64,000 bases of DNA from Bacteroides oleiciplenus YIT 12058 (GTDB lineage Bacteria; Bacteroidota; Bacteroidia; Bacteroidales; Bacteroidaceae), in the NCBI RefSeq assembly GCF_000315485.1, contig NZ_JH992940.1, positions 1,017,786-1,081,785 of the forward strand, written 5' to 3'. The first letter of the stretch is position 1, and the number at the start of each line of letters is the position of its first letter. Position numbers and translations under genes: made by a program. Shown here piece after piece: positions 1 to 8,262 of this stretch. Under the pieces are notes generated by a model. That model saw only the letters and a list, made by a program, of their open reading frames with translations, had not been told where the DNA came from and did not search any database.

Positions 1-1
1 A

Positions 2-229
2 GATAATAAGGCCACTACACGCCAGGAAGTAGAAGAAATGGGCTACACAAGCACCGGGGACCTGGAACCGACCGAAAACTTCTACCTAAGCGACAAAGGC
101 ATCACTTTCTATTATAATATCTACGAAATCGCTCCCTATGTGATGGGTCCGGTAGAAATCACCTTACCTTATGAAATCATGTCGCACCTGCTGAGCGATG
201 AAAAAGGGGTGTTAATTATGAATTCTTAA
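2..229 (+). CDS. DUF3298 (RsiV-like) domain protein, 3' end only
   Basis: The frame is open from base 2 at the left edge to the stop at 229, leaving 75 codons of a gene that starts outside the window. The residues 'NFYLSDKGITFYYNIYEI' followed by 'APYVMGPVEITLPYEIM' match the C-terminal part of the DUF3298 domain, where a 'dkGl-F-Y--YEIAPYa-G' motif is typical. Members are usually secreted lipoproteins or envelope proteins of unknown function. It lies about 80 bp upstream of rsmG on the same strand and may be co-transcribed. Family assignment rests on the motif; function is unknown. Confidence 0.75.
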   Translation, partial: DNKATTRQEVEEMGYTSTGDLEPTENFYLSDKGITFYYNIYEIAPYVMGPVEITLPYEIMSHLLSDEKGVLIMNS

Positions 230-312
230 TTATTAAATATTAACTCTATGCAGATTCATAATTCCGGCTCACAATTAATAATTAATAGTTTATATTTTAT
301 ATTTAAATAAAC
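205..312. repeat. AT-rich 7-bp-periodic spacer before rsmG
   Basis: The spacer carries runs of TTAATTA/TTAAATA-type heptamers on the left and AATTAAT-type heptamers on the right, around a short GC-richer centre near 264. It resembles the clearer heptamer arrays elsewhere in the window (21.8, 28.0, 30.6 and 39.4 kb). No convincing -33/-7 promoter is seen here. Confidence 0.4.
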
Positions 313-933
313 ATGGAAATCATTCTAAAGTACTTCCCGGACCTCACAGAGGCGCAGAAGCAGCAATTCGCGTCCCTCTATGACCTCTATACGGACTGGA
401 ATGCAAAAATAAACGTTATATCCCGTAAAGACATCGAAAACCTGTACGAACACCACGTACTCCATTCATTGGGCATAGCTAAAATCATCAGCTTCAAACC
501 CGACACCCGCATCATGGACCTGGGTACAGGCGGCGGTTTTCCGGGCATTCCCCTTGCCATCCTATTTCCTGAAGTGAAGTTCCACCTCGTTGACAGTATC
601 GGTAAGAAAGTACGCGTAGCCACGGAAGTTGCGAACAGTATAGGGCTGAAAAACGTTACTTTCCGCCATGCACGGGCTGAGGAAGAGAAACAATTATTCG
701 ATTTTGTCGTGAGCCGTGCCGTAATGCCGCTTGCGGACTTACTGAAAATCATCCGCAAGAACATTGCTCCCCAACAGCACAATGCCTTGCCAAATGGATT
801 GATTTGTCTGAAAGGTGGTGAACTGGCAAACGAAGCCATGCCTTTCAAACACAAAACCATGATGTACGACCTGAAAGATTACTTTGACGAAGAATTCTTT
901 GAAACAAAGAAAGTAGTCTACGTGGCACCCTGA
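313..933 (+). CDS. rsmG: 16S rRNA (guanine-527-N7)-methyltransferase RsmG
   Basis: A 206-residue cytoplasmic SAM-dependent methyltransferase that modifies G527 of 16S rRNA in the family. The SAM-binding motif I is 'IMDLGTGGGFPGIP' at residues 67-80, followed by an acidic strand end 'FHLVD' near 90-94. 'FVVSRAVMPL' further on is the GidB/RsmG core motif. Length is normal for the family (about 200-210). It starts an apparent same-strand set with the MBL hydrolase (31-bp gap) and gcvP. The grouping looks like ordinary Bacteroides housekeeping rather than a pathway. Confidence 0.93.
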   Translation: MEIILKYFPDLTEAQKQQFASLYDLYTDWNAKINVISRKDIENLYEHHVLHSLGIAKIISFKPDTRIMDLGTGGGFPGIPLAILFPEVKFHLVDSIGKKVRVATEVANSIGLKNVTFRHARAEEEKQLFDFVVSRAVMPLADLLKIIRKNIAPQQHNALPNGLICLKGGELANEAMPFKHKTMMYDLKDYFDEEFFETKKVVYVAP

Positions 934-964
934 TTGCAAAAGTAATGACTAACATATACCTATC

Positions 965-1603
965 ATGAAAATAAAAAGGTTTGAGTTTAATATGTTCCCC
1001 GTGAACTGTTATGTTCTGTGGGACGACACCCTTGAAGCTGCCGTGATAGATCCCGGCTGCTTTTATGAGGAGGAAAAACAAGCGTTGAAGAATTTCATCA
1101 TAAAGAATGAACTGAACGTGAAACACCTCCTCAACACGCATCTCCATCTGGACCACATCTTCGGAAATGCTTTTATGGTCAAAGAATTCGGGTTACCGAT
1201 AGAAGCTAACAAGGCTGATGAATTCTGGATTGACGAAGCTCCGAAACAAAGTCGCATGTTCGGGTTCCAATGGAACGAAATACCGGCACCGATAGGTCAC
1301 TATCTGCATGACGGAGACATTATCACCTTTGGTAACACAACACTTGAAGCCATCCACGTGCCGGGACACTCACCGGGTAGCCTCGTTTATTATTCTGCCG
1401 AAGACCACTGCATGTTCTCCGGCGATGTACTCTTTCAGGGAAGCATCGGACGTGCCGACCTCACCGGTGGTAATTTCGATGAACTGAAAGAGCATATTTG
1501 CAGTCGCCTGTTCGTACTGCCCAATGAGACAATTGTCTATCCGGGACATGGCGCACCAACCACCATAGGCATTGAAAAGGCAGAAAACCCATTCTTTAGA
1601 TAA
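965..1603 (+). CDS. MBL-fold metallo-hydrolase (glyoxalase II-like)
   Basis: A 212-residue single-domain metallo-beta-lactamase-fold hydrolase. The metal-binding signature H-x-H-x-D-H is visible as 'HLHLDH' at residues 59-64, with later metal ligands in 'HVPGHSPGS' and 'YPGHGAPTTIG'. This architecture is shared with hydroxyacylglutathione hydrolases (glyoxalase II), but many short homologues have other thioester or unknown substrates, so the substrate is not assigned. No signal peptide, so probably cytoplasmic. It lies between rsmG and gcvP with short gaps (31 and 21 bp), consistent with one transcript. Confidence 0.88.
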   Translation: MKIKRFEFNMFPVNCYVLWDDTLEAAVIDPGCFYEEEKQALKNFIIKNELNVKHLLNTHLHLDHIFGNAFMVKEFGLPIEANKADEFWIDEAPKQSRMFGFQWNEIPAPIGHYLHDGDIITFGNTTLEAIHVPGHSPGSLVYYSAEDHCMFSGDVLFQGSIGRADLTGGNFDELKEHICSRLFVLPNETIVYPGHGAPTTIGIEKAENPFFR

Positions 1604-1624
1604 ACTTTAAAAACAGATACTATC

Positions 1625-4474
1625 ATGAAAAGCGACCTATTAGCTTGCCGCCATATCGGCATCAGCGAGAAAGACGAAGAAAAAATGCTCCGGAAAATAG
1701 GAGTCGGCAGTCTGGATGAGTTGATAGACAAAACCATCCCTGCAAACATTCGTCTGAAAGAACCGTTGGCATTGCCCGTGCCTATGACTGAATATGAGTT
1801 CGGACAACACATCACCCAGTTGGCGTGCAAAAACAAACTTTACACAACTTACATCGGCCTCGGCTGGTACAACACCATTACCCCCGCTGTTATTCAACGG
1901 AATGTATTCGAGAATCCGGTATGGTATACCTCTTATACCCCTTATCAGACAGAAGTTTCGCAAGGACGCCTCGAAGCCTTGATGAACTTCCAGACCGCTG
2001 TCTGCGACTTGACGGGTATGCCCCTTGCCAACTGCTCCCTGCTGGATGAAGCTACGGCTGCCGCCGAAGCTGTCACCATGATGTATGCCCTGCGTCCGCG
2101 CGATATGCAGAAATCCGGTGCAAACATTGTGTTTGTGGACGAAAAAATCTTCCCGCAGACATTGGCAGTAATGACTACGCGCGCCATTCCGCAAGGTATC
2201 CAGATACGCACAGGAAAATATTCCGAGATGGAATTCACTCCGGACATCTTTGCCTGCGTACTGCAATATCCCAATGCAAGCGGAAATGCAGAAGACTACC
2301 GCAGCTTTGTAGAAAAAGCACATGCCGCCAACTGCAAAGTAGCTGTTGCCGCCGATATCCTGAGCCTCGCACTGCTCACTCCTCCGGGAGAATGGGGAGC
2401 CGACATCGTATTCGGAACCACTCAGCGCCTCGGTACGCCAATGTTCTATGGCGGTCCGTCTGCCGGATACTTCGCCACACGTGATGAATACAAACGTAAT
2501 ATGCCGGGACGTATCATTGGCTGGTCAAAAGATAAATATGGAAAATTGTGTTACCGCATGGCATTGCAAACCCGCGAACAGCACATCAAACGTGAGAAGG
2601 CAACTTCAAACATCTGTACCGCACAAGCTCTGTTAGCTACAATGGCAGGTTTCTATACCGTATACCATGGACCGGAAGGTATTCGCACCATTGCAGAGCG
2701 TATCCACAGCATCGCTGCATATCTGGAAAAGACCATCAATAAACTGGGGTACAAACAAGTGAATGCCCAGTACTTCGATACCCTGCGTTTCGCATTGCCC
2801 GATACCGTTTCGGCACAACAGATACGTACCATTGCCCTGAGTAAAGAAGTCAACCTGCGCTATTTCCATAATGGAGATGTAGGTATGAGTATCGACGAAA
2901 CAACAGATGTATCTGCTGCCAACGTCCTGCTTTCCATTTTTGCCATTGCCGCCGGTAAGGACTGGACAAAGGCAGAAGATATTCCCGTTAGCAGCACTAT
3001 CAGCAAGGCTTTGGAACGCCGTAGTTCCTATCTGACACATGAAGTATTCAACAAATATCATACGGAAACGGAAATGATGCGTTATATCAAGCGTCTCGAC
3101 CGTATGGATATCTCCCTCGCCCACTCCATGATTTCCCTCGGTTCCTGCACCATGAAACTGAACGCTGCGGCAGAGATGCTACCCCTCAGCTGTCCGGAAT
3201 TCATGTGCATGCATCCGCTTGTTCCCGAGGACCAGGCAGAGGGCTATCGCGAACTGATAAATAACCTCAGTGAAGAACTGAAAATCATCACAGGTTTCGC
3301 AGGCGTTAGTCTGCAACCAAACTCCGGCGCGGCAGGTGAATATACAGGACTACGCGTCATCCGCGCTTATTTGGAAAACATCGGTCAGGGACACCGCAAC
3401 AAAGTGTTGATTCCTGCTTCGGCACATGGCACAAATCCGGCATCTGCCATTCAGGCTGGTTTTACTACCGTAACTTGCGCCTGCGATGATCAAGGTAATG
3501 TGGATATGGACGACCTGCGTGCCAAGGCAGAAGAGAACAAAGACAATCTTGCTGCACTGATGATTACTTATCCTTCTACGCACGGTATCTTTGAGACTGA
3601 AATAGTAGAAATCTGCCGCATCATCCATGATTGTGGAGCACAGGTATATATGGACGGTGCCAATATGAATGCTCAGGTGGGCTTGACGAATCCCGGATTT
3701 ATCGGTGCGGACGTTTGCCACTTGAACCTGCATAAGACATTCGCTTCGCCTCATGGTGGTGGTGGTCCGGGCGTAGGTCCTATCTGCGTTGCGGAACATT
3801 TGGTTCCATTCCTGCCGGGGCATCCACTGTTCGGCAATCCTGCCAATACGGTGTCTGCCGCTCCGTTCGGTAGTGCAGGTATTCTGCCTATCACTTACGG
3901 ATATATCCGCATGATGGGCACGGAAGGATTGACACGTGCTACTAAAATAGCTATCCTCAGTGCTAATTATCTGGCAGCCTGTCTGAAAGATACGTATGGT
4001 ATCGTATATCGTGGCGCCACTGGCTTTGTTGGTCATGAAATGATATTGGAATGCCGCAAGATACACGAGGAAACGGGCATCAGCGAGAATGACATTGCCA
4101 AACGACTGATGGACTATGGTTATCATGCTCCTACTCTCTCCTTCCCCGTTCACGGCACACTCATGATAGAGCCGACGGAAAGTGAAAGCCTTACCGAACT
4201 GGATAACTTTGTGAATGTGATGTTGACCATCTGGGAAGAAATTCAGGAAGTGAAAGAAGGAAAAGCGGATAAGGAAGATAATGTGTTGATAAATGCCCCG
4301 CACCCTGAATATGAAGTGGTTGCCAACAACTGGGAACACAGTTATACACGCGAAAAGGCGGCTTATCCGATAGAAAGTGTACGCGAAAACAAGTTCTGGA
4401 TTAACGTGGCGCGTGTGGATAACACGCTGGGCGACCGAAAGTTGTTGCCGACGTGCTACGGATGTTTCGAATAA
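1625..4474 (+). CDS. gcvP: Glycine dehydrogenase (aminomethyl-transferring), P-protein
   Basis: A 949-residue single-chain P-protein of the glycine cleavage system. It decarboxylates glycine on PLP and passes the aminomethyl group to lipoyl-GcvH. The N-terminal half carries 'TPYQTEVSQGRLEALMNFQ' and the C-terminal half the catalytic 'LNLHKTFASPHGGGGPG', in which the PLP lysine is K704. Length fits fused GcvPA-GcvPB enzymes (about 950). gcvT and gcvH are not in the window. A strong terminator at 4494-4530 closes the rsmG-MBL-gcvP group. Confidence 0.96.
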   Translation: MKSDLLACRHIGISEKDEEKMLRKIGVGSLDELIDKTIPANIRLKEPLALPVPMTEYEFGQHITQLACKNKLYTTYIGLGWYNTITPAVIQRNVFENPVWYTSYTPYQTEVSQGRLEALMNFQTAVCDLTGMPLANCSLLDEATAAAEAVTMMYALRPRDMQKSGANIVFVDEKIFPQTLAVMTTRAIPQGIQIRTGKYSEMEFTPDIFACVLQYPNASGNAEDYRSFVEKAHAANCKVAVAADILSLALLTPPGEWGADIVFGTTQRLGTPMFYGGPSAGYFATRDEYKRNMPGRIIGWSKDKYGKLCYRMALQTREQHIKREKATSNICTAQALLATMAGFYTVYHGPEGIRTIAERIHSIAAYLEKTINKLGYKQVNAQYFDTLRFALPDTVSAQQIRTIALSKEVNLRYFHNGDVGMSIDETTDVSAANVLLSIFAIAAGKDWTKAEDIPVSSTISKALERRSSYLTHEVFNKYHTETEMMRYIKRLDRMDISLAHSMISLGSCTMKLNAAAEMLPLSCPEFMCMHPLVPEDQAEGYRELINNLSEELKIITGFAGVSLQPNSGAAGEYTGLRVIRAYLENIGQGHRNKVLIPASAHGTNPASAIQAGFTTVTCACDDQGNVDMDDLRAKAEENKDNLAALMITYPSTHGIFETEIVEICRIIHDCGAQVYMDGANMNAQVGLTNPGFIGADVCHLNLHKTFASPHGGGGPGVGPICVAEHLVPFLPGHPLFGNPANTVSAAPFGSAGILPITYGYIRMMGTEGLTRATKIAILSANYLAACLKDTYGIVYRGATGFVGHEMILECRKIHEETGISENDIAKRLMDYGYHAPTLSFPVHGTLMIEPTESESLTELDNFVNVMLTIWEEIQEVKEGKADKEDNVLINAPHPEYEVVANNWEHSYTREKAAYPIESVRENKFWINVARVDNTLGDRKLLPTCYGCFE

Positions 4475-4493
4475 AATGTTCAAATAAAGTATT

Positions 4494-4530
4494 AGAGTGT
4501 GTTCCACTATTCGGAGCACACTCTTTTTTG
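4494..4530 (+). terminator. Rho-independent terminator after gcvP
   Basis: AGAGTGTG pairs with CACACTCT, with an extra TCC/GGA step inside, followed by six Ts. It begins 20 bp after the gcvP stop. Confidence 0.85.
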
Positions 4531-4624
4531 TATAAACGATTACTGTAATAGCTCTCATTATACTGATTTTACAATTAGTATAAGTATGATGTCTATTTTT
4601 ATAGTAACATTTTGCTCTTCAAAA

Positions 4625-4656
4625 TTTGTCTGTCCCAAATATATCCTCTACTTTCG
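4625..4656 (+). promoter_or_regulatory. Bacteroides-type promoter for the hemolysin III gene
   Basis: TTTG (4625-4628), a 20-bp spacer, then TACTTTCG (4649-4656). This matches the -33/-7 pattern of the Bacteroides primary sigma factor, with a TTCG variant of the -7 box. The ATG lies 38 nt downstream. Confidence 0.7.
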
Positions 4657-4694
4657 CAATAAAATTGATGTAACGAAATATACAGAATTCCCTA

Positions 4695-5348
4695 ATGAGC
4701 ATTACCCGAAAGAACAAATGTAACGGACTTTTTTACACGAAAGCTGAAGAGAGAGTCAACACCCTCTCACATGCCGCAGGTATTTTAATGGGAATTATTG
4801 TAGGTACGCTGTTCCTTATCAAAAGTAGCGGAGATTTTTGGGCTACTCTCGGCATTTGGCTCTACCTCTTCGGCATGCTCGGCTCTTACATCGCCTCTAC
4901 CCTTTACCATGCGCTGAAATACCATAATCCCTGGAAGAAACGATTGCGGAATTGGGACCATGCAGCTATCTATTGGCACATTGCGGGCAGTTACTCACCT
5001 GTCACACTCATTGCACTGCGTGAGAATGGCGCTTGGGGATGGGAATTATTCGGTTTCGTCTGGTTGTGCGCCATCATCGGCACCATCGTGAGTTTCCGCG
5101 AAATGGAAGCACATAGCAATGTAGAGACAATCTGCTTCATCGTTATGGGGCTGTCTGTACTGGTTGCTTTCAAGCCACTATATGCTGTTGCTGCAGGAAC
5201 TTGCTACTGGATGATTGGCGAAGGTATTTGCTACATCACCGGAGCAGTGTTTTACTCTTTCAGGCAGCGCTATATGCATTCTGTATTTCATTTCTTCGTA
5301 TTAGGAGGTTCGATATGCCACATGATAGCGGTGTGGCTGATTCTTTAA
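4695..5348 (+). CDS. Hemolysin III / PAQR-family membrane protein
   Basis: A 217-residue polytopic protein of the HlyIII/YqfA (TrhA) branch of the PAQR superfamily, with about seven predicted membrane helices. Conserved PAQR features are 'ERVNTLSHAAG' at the N-terminus, 'STLYHAL' after helix 2, 'WDHAAIYWHIAGSYSP' in the middle and 'HSVFHFFVLGGSICH' at the end. The scattered histidines and the aspartate form the family's likely metal-binding site. Bacterial members affect membrane lipid homeostasis; the hemolysin name is historical. It has its own promoter at 4625-4656 and ends 1 bp before a convergent gene. Confidence 0.88.
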   Translation: MSITRKNKCNGLFYTKAEERVNTLSHAAGILMGIIVGTLFLIKSSGDFWATLGIWLYLFGMLGSYIASTLYHALKYHNPWKKRLRNWDHAAIYWHIAGSYSPVTLIALRENGAWGWELFGFVWLCAIIGTIVSFREMEAHSNVETICFIVMGLSVLVAFKPLYAVAAGTCYWMIGEGICYITGAVFYSFRQRYMHSVFHFFVLGGSICHMIAVWLIL

Positions 5349-5349
5349 A

Positions 5350-5772
5350 TTACATACATGCCCAGCCGAACTTACGTACAAGTTCCGTCAATAAACTACG
5401 GTCTTTTATTGATAAATTGATAACTACATTCTCGCGTACATCTCCTGACAAGATATATCCATCGGCGGGCAACTTATCCTCGGATAAAGTCTTTTCTCCG
5501 GATAGTGTTTTCTGATATTTATCAGCCTGAAACACCACATCGAAATACTCTTGTTCTGTTTCCGGATGAATAAAAAGTGAACGTAAATCAACACTTCCTG
5601 CTAAAAACTCCTCCAAACGCTGTGCTGAGATACGAATTCCTGTATAGCGACAAGCAGGTTCATCATCATATAACAAGCAAAGATATAAGGTGTCAAACGC
5701 ATCCCGTACCACAAAGAGCTGGGGTACATCACAAAAGTCCAATATCTTATCTATTCTCAATACATCTTTCAT
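5350..5772 (-). CDS. Conserved hypothetical protein, DUF6575-like
   Basis: A 140-residue soluble protein with no signal peptide. The N-terminal part 'DKILDFCDVPQLFVVRDAF' followed by 'LYLCLLYDDE' resembles the DUF6575 family as I remember it; this is the weak point of the call. An acidic middle and a 'YILSGDVRENVVINLSI' C-terminal strand region follow. It ends 1 bp from the convergent hemolysin III gene with no terminator visible between them. Function unknown. Confidence 0.65.
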   Translation of the reverse strand: MKDVLRIDKILDFCDVPQLFVVRDAFDTLYLCLLYDDEPACRYTGIRISAQRLEEFLAGSVDLRSLFIHPETEQEYFDVVFQADKYQKTLSGEKTLSEDKLPADGYILSGDVRENVVINLSIKDRSLLTELVRKFGWACM

Positions 5773-5994
5773 AATCAGACTATTTTAGCTTGTGGAGCTT
5801 AGGCAATGCCTCAAACCACTCTGTTTTCATTATTCTTGATTTTCTCGCAGAGTTACCGTTTATACGTAAGTAAACAAATATTTTTTCTGTTTTGTTATGC
5901 GCCGTTTTACGTTGAACAAGCAGTCAGCATATATGAAATGTACGATATCAAGCCTCTGACAATTGCTAAAATACATTAATTAAATTCTCCCTTC

Positions 5995-6026
5995 CTTGCT
6001 TTTCTCCTTCGCTTCCTTTACGTTTG
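5995..6026 (+). promoter_or_regulatory. Promoter of the GntR-ABC operon
   Basis: The -7 box TACGTTTG (6019-6026) is a perfect TAnnTTTG match. Twenty bp upstream is CTTG (5995-5998), a 3/4 match to the -33 TTTG. The predicted start lies at about 6031, inside the dyad listed next. Confidence 0.65.
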
Positions 6027-6028
6027 CA

Positions 6029-6050
6029 GTGTTGTACATCAGTGCAACAC
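6029..6050. promoter_or_regulatory. Dyad operator candidate overlapping the transcription start
   Basis: GTGTTGTAC and GTGCAACAC form a 9-bp dyad with one mismatch and a 4-bp centre, immediately after the -7 box and 11 bp before the ATG. The operon's third gene encodes a YtrA-type GntR repressor, and such repressors commonly bind operators at their own promoter. Assigning this dyad to that repressor is inference. Confidence 0.5.
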
Positions 6051-6060
6051 CGAAGATATT

Positions 6061-6885
6061 ATGATAAAGATGGAAAACATCAGCTACGGCTACAATCCTA
6101 AGTTACCTATTTTCAATAATATATCATTGGAAATAGGTAATGGTATATACGGACTTCTAGGAGAGAACGGAGTAGGAAAAACAACACTGATGCATCTCTT
6201 TTGCGGACTACTTTTTCCCTGGAAAGGAGAATGCAGCATTGACGGAATGAATCCGGCAAAAAGAGAACCCGCCGTGTTGAGCCATTACTTCTTTCTGCCC
6301 GAAGAAATGCAGATGCCCTCCGAAAGCATTTCTGCTTTTGCCACACGGCATTCCGCTTTCTATCCGCACTTCAACCACAAAGAGTTTGAACAGAACCTGG
6401 AAGAATTGAAGATTGACAGGAAACAAAAGTTATCCGCAATCTCCTATGGTCAGCAGAAAAAGGCGATGCTGGCGTATGCCTTTGCACTGCACACCCCGCT
6501 CCTTATACTCGACGAGCCCACAAACGGGCTGGACATCACATCCCGCCAAGCTCTGAAACGTATCATCAGCCGTAGCATAGATGATGACAGTACGCTGCTC
6601 ATCTCCACCCATCAGGCGCACGACTTCGAGAAACTGCTGGATCACCTCATCATCCTCGGCGAAAGCGAAGTCTTACTGAACCGTTCATTGGACGAAATCA
6701 GCCAGCGCCTCCTCTTTGCCCGGACAGACAGTCTGCCCGAAAACAGCATTTACAGCGAACAGGAATTGCCCGGATATTTCTCCGTACTGCCTAATGAGGA
6801 AGAAGAAGAAAATACACCGGATATCGAACTGCTGTACAAGGCAATGTTGCAAGTACCGGAAAAGATAAAATCAATGTTCAAATAA
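6061..6885 (+). CDS. ABC transporter ATP-binding protein
   Basis: A 274-residue ATPase subunit. Walker A is 'GENGVGKTT' (34-42), the signature is 'SYGQQ' (128-132, where most families have LSGGQ), Walker B is 'LLILDEPTNGLD' (147-158) and the H-loop is in 'STHQAHD'. The C-terminal ~50 residues are acidic and carry no known domain. It is the first gene of an operon with a six-helix permease (9-bp gap), a GntR regulator and a small membrane peptide. That layout matches YtrA-type antibiotic-responsive or stress-responsive exporters, but the substrate is not known. Confidence 0.93.
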   Translation: MIKMENISYGYNPKLPIFNNISLEIGNGIYGLLGENGVGKTTLMHLFCGLLFPWKGECSIDGMNPAKREPAVLSHYFFLPEEMQMPSESISAFATRHSAFYPHFNHKEFEQNLEELKIDRKQKLSAISYGQQKKAMLAYAFALHTPLLILDEPTNGLDITSRQALKRIISRSIDDDSTLLISTHQAHDFEKLLDHLIILGESEVLLNRSLDEISQRLLFARTDSLPENSIYSEQELPGYFSVLPNEEEEENTPDIELLYKAMLQVPEKIKSMFK

Positions 6886-6894
6886 ACAAAGAAT

Positions 6895-7659
6895 ATGAAT
6901 GCAACCTTCAACCTGAAACGTTTCTTCCTGCTGGAACAGTACAAGAAACAGGAAACCGGCCGGCACTTGCTCTGGAGTACCGGCATTGTGCTGGGCATTT
7001 GTCTTCTCTGCATGATGTATGATATCAACAAAGGTTCAAGCTACTATATTGAGCATACACAAGGCCTCTCCCTCGGCCGCTACGTACTGTGGTTCCTCTG
7101 CATTGCCCCCGGCCTGTTGGAGATAAATATCACCAAACAGACCTCCACCCTATACCTGTTGCTGCCCGCTTCCGCCTTCGAGAAGTTCCTGCACTTGTGG
7201 ATGAAATACTTGGTTATACTTCCATTTTTTTGTATCCTGCTGATAATAGTTATAAAAGGGGTATTTATTCTCTCAGGCATCGACTACCTGCAACATTTCA
7301 GCAGCCGCATTGAATTCTATATGATGCAAAAAGACCAGATGTTGGCATACAGCCTGCTGCAAGGAACTTTCTTTCTCGGATGCATAGCTTTCAAACGTCA
7401 GAAACTGATAAATTCCTTCATCGTATTGTGTTCCTGCTTCATTCTCTTTTTCGGGGTCATATTCCTCTCAATGGCATTGTGGGAACCCGCCGACAGCCAC
7501 GGATATTGGGTAGCAAACATAGCCTATCCGATCTACAACTTTCCGATAAGCAGCACGTCAGAAGCCATCATTGCTTTCTGCAACTACGGCACCCCTGTCC
7601 TGTTCAGTATCGGAATATGGATATCGAGTTACTTCCTGTTCAAAGAAAAACAACTGTAA
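6895..7659 (+). CDS. ABC transporter permease-like membrane protein
   Basis: A 254-residue protein with about six hydrophobic segments (near residues 25-42, 62-78, 106-127, 151-165, 172-193 and 233-250). It has no signal peptide and no recognised permease motif. Its position directly after the ATPase gene and before the GntR gene (3-bp gap), plus its topology, make it the membrane half of the transporter. 'LYLLLPASAFEKFLHLW' resembles a cytoplasmic coupling segment seen in ABC-2-type permeases of Bacteroidetes. Substrate unknown. Confidence 0.75.
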   Translation: MNATFNLKRFFLLEQYKKQETGRHLLWSTGIVLGICLLCMMYDINKGSSYYIEHTQGLSLGRYVLWFLCIAPGLLEINITKQTSTLYLLLPASAFEKFLHLWMKYLVILPFFCILLIIVIKGVFILSGIDYLQHFSSRIEFYMMQKDQMLAYSLLQGTFFLGCIAFKRQKLINSFIVLCSCFILFFGVIFLSMALWEPADSHGYWVANIAYPIYNFPISSTSEAIIAFCNYGTPVLFSIGIWISSYFLFKEKQL

Positions 7660-7662
7660 ACT

Positions 7663-8031
7663 ATGGACTTCAAGACCAACAAACCGATATACCAACAGAT
7701 TGTAGACTTCTGTTTCAGCAAGATACTCACCCATGAGTGGACGGCAGACGAACGGATAGTCTCGGTCAGAGAGCTTTCCACGCAACTCGCCGTGAACTCG
7801 CGCACCGTGCTGAAAGCCTACGAATACCTGCAAGCGGAGGACATTATCTATCCCGAGCGGGGCATGGGCTTCTATCTCTCAAAGGACGCCATGAAGAAAG
7901 TGATGAAGATACAAAAGAAAGAATTCTTTGAAAACCAACTTGCCGACCTGTTCAACATCATGGACCTGCTCGGCATCAGCATGGATGAAATAACAGAACG
8001 ATATAATAAACTTAAAAACAGCAGTTCATGA
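7663..8031 (+). CDS. GntR-family transcriptional regulator (YtrA-like)
   Basis: A 122-residue regulator. The N-terminal winged helix-turn-helix covers about residues 8-73: 'PIYQQIVDFCFSKIL' (helix 1), 'VRELSTQLAVNSRTVLKAYEYL' (HTH) and 'IIYPERGMGFYLS' (wing). The C-terminal part is a short helical tail of about 50 residues, as in the YtrA subfamily, with no ligand-binding domain. It lies within the transporter operon and probably represses it through the dyad at 6029-6050. Its stop overlaps the ATG of the next small gene (ATGA). Confidence 0.9.
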   Translation: MDFKTNKPIYQQIVDFCFSKILTHEWTADERIVSVRELSTQLAVNSRTVLKAYEYLQAEDIIYPERGMGFYLSKDAMKKVMKIQKKEFFENQLADLFNIMDLLGISMDEITERYNKLKNSSS

Positions 8032-8141
8032 AGAGATACGCAAAGACAGCATTATGGATTACTTTCGGACTCCTCTTCGTACTCGTCATAGTCAAAGTTT
8101 TTACTCTGATGTACGAACTGAATTCCGCCATACAATCCTAA
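8028..8141 (+). CDS. 37-residue single-pass membrane peptide coupled to GntR
   Basis: A 37-codon frame starting at an ATGA overlap with the GntR stop. The protein has a basic N-terminus (MKRYAK), one hydrophobic helix of about 18 residues (LWITFGLLFVLVIVKVF) and a short polar tail. The exact 4-nt overlap and the clear membrane helix argue for a translated gene. It may assist the ABC permease or the outer-membrane protein encoded next, but nothing in the sequence proves this. Confidence 0.6.
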   Translation: MKRYAKTALWITFGLLFVLVIVKVFTLMYELNSAIQS

Positions 8142-8262
8142 CTTTCGCCGTCTCAACGAAGAAAGTATAAACAATTGAAATACAATACATAGAATCTTCC
8201 CCGATGGGGAGGAGTGAAATCTACATCCCTAATTGATTAGTAACCTACTAACAGAAACGAAT

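Noticed and set aside
3350..4558. Long minus-strand frame opposite gcvP
   Set aside because: It is a shadow of a clearly identified gene and has no family features.
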